A DNA stretch of 64,000 nt from Providencia huaxiensis (GTDB taxonomy: Bacteria > Pseudomonadota > Gammaproteobacteria > Enterobacterales > Enterobacteriaceae), in NCBI RefSeq assembly GCF_002843235.3, contig NZ_CP031123.2:1798001-1862000 (forward strand), in the 5' to 3' direction. The notes beneath the pieces are model-generated. The model had not been told where the DNA came from. It ran no database searches and was given only the letters and a program-made list of their open reading frames with translations. Of this stretch, positions 59,174 through 64,000 are shown one piece after another. Position numbers and translations under genes: made by a program. Within the stretch, counting starts at the first letter, position 1; each line of letters starts with the position of its first letter.

Positions 59174-59748
59174 ATTACACTCCTTTTTTATTAAAACGAT
59201 TAATAAAAAACTAATCGAAAATTAAATCCTCACATTTAAATCAAAACTCCAGAAAAGGAGTTTAGCTAGCAAGAGCCAACTCATCTTAATATGATTAGCA
59301 GAAATTATATTTTTTTATCTTTAATGTAAATTAATTTTCGATTCATTAATCATTGACTACATTCAATTTTAATAGAAACACGTTACACGTCCATAAAAAA
59401 GAACCTATAACCCTTTGAAAAAACTAGTCATGAAAAATCCCCTTATCATTTCACCGAAAGTAAATCAAATGATTGATTCATCGTGCTTATTTTAACCAAC
59501 AAGTTAATTGAATAAATAAAAACTCATCATTCATTTCATATATCCACTTTGAATTAGCTTATTCCTTAACGAAAAACTTTATAATATTTCTTTTATTTAA
59601 TTCATTATTTGGAATGTATCATCGATGTGTAACACTAATGTACAATAAAAAAGCAAATCCAATTACAATCATCTTAATTAGATGGTTGCTTATGTTGTCA
59701 CTTAACAATAAACTGAGCCTAATAAATTTATAGACAAGAGGTTAACAC
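59174..59748. other. AT-rich intergenic region, no gene seen
   Basis: About 575 bp between the divergent symporter and DinI-like genes. Apart from the hairpin at 59244-59263, I see no reading frame, LexA box (CTGT-N8-ACAG) or other clear operator. Promoters for both neighbours are expected here. Confidence 0.5.
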
Positions 59749-59997
59749 ATGGAAATTAATATCAAGTTATCTGATGACCCACTTTCTCAGCTCTCTGAAA
59801 AATCATATGACGCCTTCATTGCTGAGCTGAAAGCACGTGTTTTAGAAGTCTATCCTGGCAGCTATCTATTGATCACTCATGATAACGGCCCAACGACTTT
59901 TCAAACTAAAGGCTTTCATGATGATAACGAAGCACATATTGTTTTACATGAACTTGTCGAAGATGTCTTAAAGCATGGCCATTGGTTAAAACAGTAA
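59749..59997 (+). CDS. DinI-like family protein
   Basis: An 82-residue protein of the DinI/MsgA/ImpC family: a beta-beta-alpha fold with the N-terminal strand INIKLSD, helix KSYDAFIAELKARVLEVYP, and an acidic C-terminal helix ending HELVEDVLKHGHWL. DinI modulates RecA filaments in the SOS response; MsgA is a Salmonella virulence relative. I found no LexA site upstream, so SOS control is not supported here. AGAGG precedes the ATG and a terminator follows. Confidence 0.8.
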   Translation: MEINIKLSDDPLSQLSEKSYDAFIAELKARVLEVYPGSYLLITHDNGPTTFQTKGFHDDNEAHIVLHELVEDVLKHGHWLKQ

Positions 59998-60021
59998 TTT
60001 CCTTGCCAGATTACACCAATA

Positions 60022-60064
60022 AAACCAGCTGTGAGCCTACATGGGCTCTAGCTGGTTATTTTTA
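60022..60064 (+). terminator. Rho-independent terminator of the DinI-like gene
   Basis: A long imperfect stem AACCAGCT..GAGCC / GGGCTC.AGCTGGTT with a TACAT-type loop is followed by ATTTTT, 25 bp after the stop codon. Confidence 0.85.
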
Positions 60065-60237
60065 ATATCCTCTCGTATTTCGATAACGTTTCCCCTCAAT
60101 ATTTATTCAAAGTCTGATCAAGATCATACTTAGTCTTATCTATTATCAAAACAAGTTAAATTTGCTTTACCTTTAACCGTTATATGTTAATGTATATAAC
60201 GTAATTTTCATTTACATTGCTTTTGCTAATTATAGCG

Positions 60238-60263
60238 GCCAGTATTTATACTGGCTCTTTTTT
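60238..60263 (+). terminator. Orphan terminator, possible 3' end of an sRNA
   Basis: An eight-base stem GCCAGTAT / ATACTGGC with a two-base loop, which leaves few unpaired bases, is followed by CTTTTTT. The previous gene already has its own terminator at 60022-60064, and no reading frame lies between, so the element may end a small RNA starting after 60150. Upstream AT-rich hexamers such as TATTAT at 60141 could be a -10 element. Confidence 0.5.
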
Positions 60264-60378
60264 ATGAAATCATGCTAAAAATCCATTCGACGTCCCCGTT
60301 TTAGGTCTAATCTGCTATAGTATTTCTCTAATACTAGATAGAGTTATTATTCATTGAGTGCAAAATAGAGGTATGACT

Positions 60379-60750
60379 ATGAAGCGTTTATTACTGGCTT
60401 TTTGCCTGACCCCAGTCCTTGTTATGGCTGATAATGCCCCATTAAATATTAGTGAGATAGCCAACGATTATTGCGAAATCACAGGTCAAGCACTAAGTGA
60501 AGCGTACAGCACTGACAAAACTAGCAGTGAGTTAACTCAAGCAACCATTGCTAAACTGAAAAGTGAAAATGTCGACCTCAAGCAATTAGCCACTGTTGAG
60601 TCAGACCTACGCGAAAATCTAACTTCAGCGATTGATGCCATACGCAGCAATAAATCTAAGTTTGCTAATGAAGCTGATTTCAATAAATCATTAAATGATT
60701 CTGTTTCAGCTTGTAAAATTCAAACTGAACTTCTTTTGAATAAATCTTAA
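60379..60750 (+). CDS. Small secreted hypothetical protein
   Basis: A 123-residue protein with a Sec signal peptide (MKRLLLAFCLTPVLVMADN, cleavage after VMA). The mature part is about 105 residues, polar, predicted helical, with two cysteines (YCEIT and SACKIQ) that could form a periplasmic disulphide. I do not recognise the family. ATG 60379 is chosen because AGAGG lies seven bases upstream; ATG 60373 is too close to it. A possible -10 (TATAGT at 60315-60320) precedes the gene. Confidence 0.7.
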   Translation: MKRLLLAFCLTPVLVMADNAPLNISEIANDYCEITGQALSEAYSTDKTSSELTQATIAKLKSENVDLKQLATVESDLRENLTSAIDAIRSNKSKFANEADFNKSLNDSVSACKIQTELLLNKS

Positions 60751-60770
60751 TCATTTAATTTTCTAGTAAA

Positions 60771-60803
60771 AAAGCGCTCAAACTAAAATTTGAGCGTTTT
60801 TTT
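60771..60803. terminator. Bidirectional terminator between two small-protein genes
   Basis: A perfect eight-base stem CGCTCAAA / TTTGAGCG with a six-base loop is flanked by an A-run and by seven T, so it serves both convergent genes. Confidence 0.88.
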
Positions 60804-60804
60804 A

Positions 60805-61182
60805 TCAATTAGTTTGTTTTTTAACACACAACTGTTCAATCGAGAATTGTAATTCCGGTGTCTCACTTATAATCAGTTGCCCGTGTTCAGAGAAACGCCC
60901 ATCTTTAATACTTACATTCGCAACAAATGGCAGAGAGTTTTCTTGAGAAGGTAAACGGTATAAACCACAAACTCGATAACTTTCGCCTTCCTTGAACTCA
61001 CTTTTTTGTGCTATTTCCACATCACTAAACTCAACCACTGATGAGTTGCCGAGTTTTTTTTCCACCATGCTTTGGGCTTCATTTTTGACATCTGAATCAC
61101 CAATACTCGTATAAGAATGGTATGCAAATACTCCTAAAGCCAATAGCAATACTATCAATAATTTTGTTTTTATACGCTTCAA
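60805..61182 (-). CDS. Small membrane-anchored hypothetical protein
   Basis: A 125-residue protein, not recognised. The N-terminus has a basic stretch and one hydrophobic helix (LLIVLLLALGVFAYH, residues 8-22), then an extracytoplasmic domain of about 100 residues with a cysteine pair (RVCGLYRL and EQLCVKK). The sequence GESYRVCGLYRLP with FVANVSIKDGRF suggests a small beta-rich fold. The start ATG has an AAGGGTG site. It is convergent with the secreted protein gene. Confidence 0.68.
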   Translation of the reverse strand: MKRIKTKLLIVLLLALGVFAYHSYTSIGDSDVKNEAQSMVEKKLGNSSVVEFSDVEIAQKSEFKEGESYRVCGLYRLPSQENSLPFVANVSIKDGRFSEHGQLIISETPELQFSIEQLCVKKQTN

Positions 61183-61467
61183 CGCATCACCCTTCCTACT
61201 TTATGATTAATTAGCTTAGTATAAATGTATTATACCCATTTGAGTAAACAATTTGAGCTTTTAACTCCATTGTTTAATGTTTACCCTAACCAATTGATAA
61301 CAAGATATAAAAAATACTTTCCAACCCTGACAATTGGCTAGAAAATATCTATCAACATTGATTCAATTTATATTTATTAACTTAGCATTAATAAAAAAAA
61401 CATTTTTTATTTTCTTAGCTAGTTTTATACTAGTCTCCATACTATTAGACTGATTTAATATATTTTT

Positions 61468-61692
61468 ATGAAAGAAAAAATCGTTAAAAATCTTGTTAGC
61501 TTAACTCATGGAAACAATAATGATGTTAAAATAGCGGCGATAAATGCATTAGGCGATTATATTTGTTCAATTGAACAAGAAGCCGCTATCGATAGGCTAC
61601 TTGTTTTATGTGATGATTATAATAAAGACATTGCCGTTGCATCAATTATATCAATCAGTAAACTTGCTAAGTTCTTCAATGAAAAACAATAA
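61468..61692 (+). CDS. Small HEAT-repeat-like protein
   Basis: A 74-residue acidic/helical protein with two HEAT-like helical hairpins: NNDVKIAAINALGDYICSIEQEAAIDRLLVL and NKDIAVASIISISKLAKFF. The pattern D-hydrophobic-A-A-I-N-A-L-G is typical of HEAT/PBS-lyase repeats, which are protein-binding scaffolds. It has no signal peptide. Ribosome site and promoter are weak, and the region is AT-rich. Function unknown. Confidence 0.55.
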   Translation: MKEKIVKNLVSLTHGNNNDVKIAAINALGDYICSIEQEAAIDRLLVLCDDYNKDIAVASIISISKLAKFFNEKQ

Positions 61693-61880
61693 AATAAAAT
61701 CAATAAAAAACCATGAGTTAACGTTAAGTTTATTTTATTAACAAACTATTTTCATTGTGAGGAAATAATGAAATAAAAGTGGCTGAATTATGGTTTATTC
61801 ATTTAGATAAGTAAATGCAATTGAATTAATTAATTACAATGGCAAAATGATAATTAATAAATATCTAAAGGAGATATCAT

Positions 61881-62219
61881 ATGAATATATTAAAGCCATT
61901 AATTCTTAGTGCGAGTTTAATCGCTATTAGCTTTTCGACACTCGCTTACCCAGGGGATGGTAATGGTTCATGGCACCGTGGCGGATACCAAAACCAACAC
62001 CAATATAATGATAGGCCTTGCGATAATTATCGTCACTCTAATTATGCAAATCGTCACCGTGGAATGATGCAGTATTCAACATCTATTCAAACTGCTCAAC
62101 CAGATGAAACACTGAAAAAAATCGCTGCAGATGCACCTAAAGGAGAAAATGGTAAACAGTATATGGTTAAAGTTGCAGTTGTAGAAATTACACCTAATAC
62201 CCCTGTGCAAGGCCAATAA
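61881..62219 (+). CDS. Small secreted His/Asn-rich protein
   Basis: A 112-residue protein with a Sec signal peptide (MNILKPLILSASLIAISFSTLA). The first mature third is rich in Gly, His, Asn, Tyr and Arg (GNGSWHRGGYQNQHQYND), possibly metal-binding or disordered; the C-terminal part KQYMVKVAVVEITPNTP looks like a beta hairpin. I do not recognise the family. AAGGAGAT before the ATG is the best ribosome site in this neighbourhood, suggesting good expression. Confidence 0.75.
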   Translation: MNILKPLILSASLIAISFSTLAYPGDGNGSWHRGGYQNQHQYNDRPCDNYRHSNYANRHRGMMQYSTSIQTAQPDETLKKIAADAPKGENGKQYMVKVAVVEITPNTPVQGQ

Positions 62220-62227
62220 TCTTTACC

Positions 62228-62254
62228 AAGGGTAGAAAAATACTACCCTTTTTT
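62228..62254 (+). terminator. Rho-independent terminator of the His-rich protein gene
   Basis: An eight-base stem AAGGGTAG / CTACCCTT with a loop of A and T is followed by a T-run, about ten bases after the stop codon. Confidence 0.85.
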
Positions 62255-62466
62255 ATATATCCTCAATAATGCTATAACCCGATTGGTTGCCCTTCACCAC
62301 CGTAGTATGACAAGCCTTCCCTTTATACTTCCAATAAATTTTCAACAGATAAATCCCCTACACCACTGATACGAATAATTAGTCATAAAAAGTAAATAAT
62401 TATTTACTTTGAGTCAATTTTAAGTAATCTAATGTACTCAAAAAATAATAACTTCAGGGAATAGCT

Positions 62467-63618
62467 ATGGATCGTCGTTCATTTCTTAAATCCAGCTCAT
62501 TAGTGGCTGGCGGGCTTGCGCTTAATTCATTGTTTAATCATGCGGTTGCACAAAATAGTAATATTGTATTGCCGAGTGAAAAGCACCCATTACTATTGAA
62601 TTTCAATGAAAATTCATTAGGGATGTCCGAAAATGCTAAAGAAGCTATCATCAAGGCATTACCTAATGCATTCCGCTACCCTGATGATGCTCGTGCTGAA
62701 TTACAGCAGAATATTGGCGAGCTCTACAGTTTATCTGATAAGCACATTACTATAGGCAATGGTTCATCTGAAACCATTCAAGCCGCTGTTGCCATGTTGG
62801 CTGCTAAAGCAAATAAACTCGGTAAAAAAATTCAATTAGTCACCCCAGATCCAACATTCAATTATACAGAACTCTATTCTCTTCCATTGAATATAGCGAT
62901 AACGAAAGTTCCTTTAAAAACCGATTTATCATTTGATTTAGAAAAAATGAAACAAGCCGCTGATAATTTTGACGGTTTATCCATGGTCTATATTTGTAAT
63001 CCGAATAATCCGACGGCAATGATCACACCTTATAGCCAGCTTGATAAGTGGATGAGTAAAGAGTCTGACAACACATTTTTTATCGTTGATGAGGCTTATG
63101 CTGAATTTGTTGAAGACTCGGACTTTACAAGTGCTATTGAGTTAGTCAAAAAAGGCCAAAATAACTTGATTGTCACACGCACCTTCTCAAAAATTTTCGC
63201 CTTAGCAGGCTTAAGAGTCGGCTATGGGGTCGCAACTCCCGAAGTTATTGCTGCTGTAGATACGTTTTTATCTATTGATAATACTAATACAGCAGGTGCG
63301 GTTGCTGCGATTGCATCACTGAAGGATAAATCATTTATTCAATACAGCCTAAAATCCAACAATATATCGAGAAAAATCGTAGAAAAAGCATTAAACGAAA
63401 TCGGGCTAGAATATACTCCATCACAAGCTAACTTTATTTTCCATAAGGTTAAAGGGGACGTAAAAACCTATCAACAACGTATGGCTGATGCGCATGTCAT
63501 GGTAGGTCGTGAATTTCCACCCGCGGTTGGCTGGAATAGATTAACGCTAGGAACCCCCGAGGAAATGCAGCAATTTGTTGTGATACTAAAACAATTCCAT
63601 GAAAAAGGATGGGTATAA
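62467..63618 (+). CDS. Tat-exported PLP aminotransferase (histidinol-phosphate aminotransferase-like)
   Basis: A 383-residue fold-type I aminotransferase with an N-terminal twin-arginine signal (DRRSFLK, then SSSLVAGGLALNSLF, cleavage near AVA). The enzyme part is complete: CNPNNPT and VDEAYAEF (Asp208) bind the pyridine ring, Lys242 in TFSKIFALAGLRVGY forms the Schiff base, and GREFPPAVGWNRLTLGTPEEM carries the C-terminal substrate arginine. Export of a PLP enzyme to the periplasm is unusual; Tat would carry it folded with cofactor. It is outside any his operon and the substrate is unknown. It is monocistronic. Confidence 0.88.
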   Translation: MDRRSFLKSSSLVAGGLALNSLFNHAVAQNSNIVLPSEKHPLLLNFNENSLGMSENAKEAIIKALPNAFRYPDDARAELQQNIGELYSLSDKHITIGNGSSETIQAAVAMLAAKANKLGKKIQLVTPDPTFNYTELYSLPLNIAITKVPLKTDLSFDLEKMKQAADNFDGLSMVYICNPNNPTAMITPYSQLDKWMSKESDNTFFIVDEAYAEFVEDSDFTSAIELVKKGQNNLIVTRTFSKIFALAGLRVGYGVATPEVIAAVDTFLSIDNTNTAGAVAAIASLKDKSFIQYSLKSNNISRKIVEKALNEIGLEYTPSQANFIFHKVKGDVKTYQQRMADAHVMVGREFPPAVGWNRLTLGTPEEMQQFVVILKQFHEKGWV

Positions 63619-63632
63619 ATTAAGTTCAATCC

Positions 63633-63660
63633 AAAAAGAGCAGCTCAAGCCGCTCTTTTT
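63633..63660. terminator. Bidirectional terminator between the aminotransferase and DUF486 genes
   Basis: A nine-base stem AAAAAGAGC / GCTCTTTTT with a ten-base loop lies between the convergent genes and supplies T-tracts in both directions. Confidence 0.85.
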
Positions 63661-63661
63661 G

Positions 63662-64000
63662 TTAAAATGGCCCCTTAAATATAAAAAAGGCCCCCGCAAA
63701 AATAAGAATAAAACCTATCAAATGGTTAATTGTAAAACTTTCACCTAAATACAATACGGAGAAAAGAACAAAAACACAGAGTGTTATCACCTCTTGCATT
63801 GTTTTCAATTCAGCTGCACTGTAGTACTGATGCCCTAACCGGTTAGCTGGCACTGCAAAACAGTATTCAACCAATGCAATTAACCAGCTAAAGAAAATAA
63901 CAATATACAGTGGCTTTGTTGTGAATTTTAAATGCCCATACCAAGCAAACATCATAAATACATTTGAAACAACAAGTAATAATACTGGGTAGAATTTAGT
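63662..64000 (-). CDS. DUF486 (DMT-like) membrane protein, N-terminus beyond window
   Basis: The frame continues upstream of an internal Met pair to the window edge (PVLLLVVSNVFMMFAWYGHLK), so at least 112 residues are seen and the start is missing. MFAWYGHLK, EYCFAVPANRLG and LKTMQEVITLCVF are hallmarks of DUF486, a small four-helix family related to drug/metabolite transporters. Function unknown. Confidence 0.85.
   Translation of the reverse strand, partial: TKFYPVLLLVVSNVFMMFAWYGHLKFTTKPLYIVIFFSWLIALVEYCFAVPANRLGHQYYSAAELKTMQEVITLCVFVLFSVLYLGESFTINHLIGFILIFAGAFFIFKGPF

Noticed and set aside
59244..59263. A glycine riboswitch before the alanine/glycine symporter gene
   Set aside because: The AAACTCC / GGAGTTT hairpin lacks the tandem aptamer cores expected of that class.
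59600..59748. A LexA box for the DinI-like gene
   Set aside because: No CTGT-N8-ACAG motif could be found upstream, so SOS regulation is not claimed.

Overview
The window is chromosomal DNA of a low-GC gammaproteobacterium of the Morganellaceae, most likely Providencia. The evidence is near full-length similarity of many products to recalled E. coli proteins (DapE, PurC, PurM, Hda, BepA, MdtABC, YegS), an AT-rich base composition, and a gene order that follows the E. coli yffB-dapE-tmcA-purC-bamC-dapA-gcvR-bcp-perM-bepA-yfgD-hda-uraA-upp-purM-purN-ppk-ppx block and, further on, the mdtABC-baeSR-trhP-cyaR-yegS-thiD block. I saw no insertion sequence, prophage, CRISPR array, rRNA or tRNA.

Layout. 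1-7.2 kb: a truncated iron-regulated ChaN-type lipoprotein gene with a Fur box, maeB, an orphan FimZ-like response regulator, yffB-dapE-M15 peptidase, and ybaN. 7.2-14.2 kb: a small hypothetical gene with a 49-bp direct repeat, tmcA with a DUF441 gene, then a DUF296 gene followed by a complete four-gene ECF vitamin/metal-type importer, which interrupts the conserved backbone. 14.2-32 kb: the backbone block of purine, lysine, outer-membrane-assembly, pyrimidine-salvage and polyphosphate genes, with PurR operators at purC and purM, a CTG start for hda, and a upp promoter that keeps the T-tract used for UTP-dependent control in E. coli. 32-45.4 kb: mgtE, an MHS-type transporter and the mdtABC-baeSR envelope-stress efflux operon, which lacks mdtD. 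45.5-52 kb: trhP, the sRNA cyaR with a well-placed CRP site, yegS, thiD, and the glycyl-radical pair yjjI-yjjW.

52.3-64 kb is more accessory in character: pagP, a PheP-type permease, a short mgrB gene (PhoQ inhibitor), a strong promoter with an 18-codon leader reading frame ahead of a MarA/SoxS-size AraC regulator, a YidA-like phosphatase, yddG, an alanine/glycine:sodium symporter, a DinI-like gene, several small secreted or membrane proteins, an orphan terminator that may end an sRNA, a Tat-exported aminotransferase, and a DUF486 gene cut by the window end.

How the parts fit. Purine (purC, purM, purN) and pyrimidine (upp, uraA) genes carry their expected nucleotide-responsive sites. PagP and MgrB both belong to the PhoPQ lipid A/antimicrobial peptide response in enteric bacteria and lie 1.7 kb apart here. 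The least explained items are the DUF296-ECF cassette, the Tat-exported aminotransferase, the leader ORF/AraC unit and the possible sRNA near 60.2 kb. I did not find a clearly new multi-gene system; the DUF296-ECF cassette is the closest candidate.
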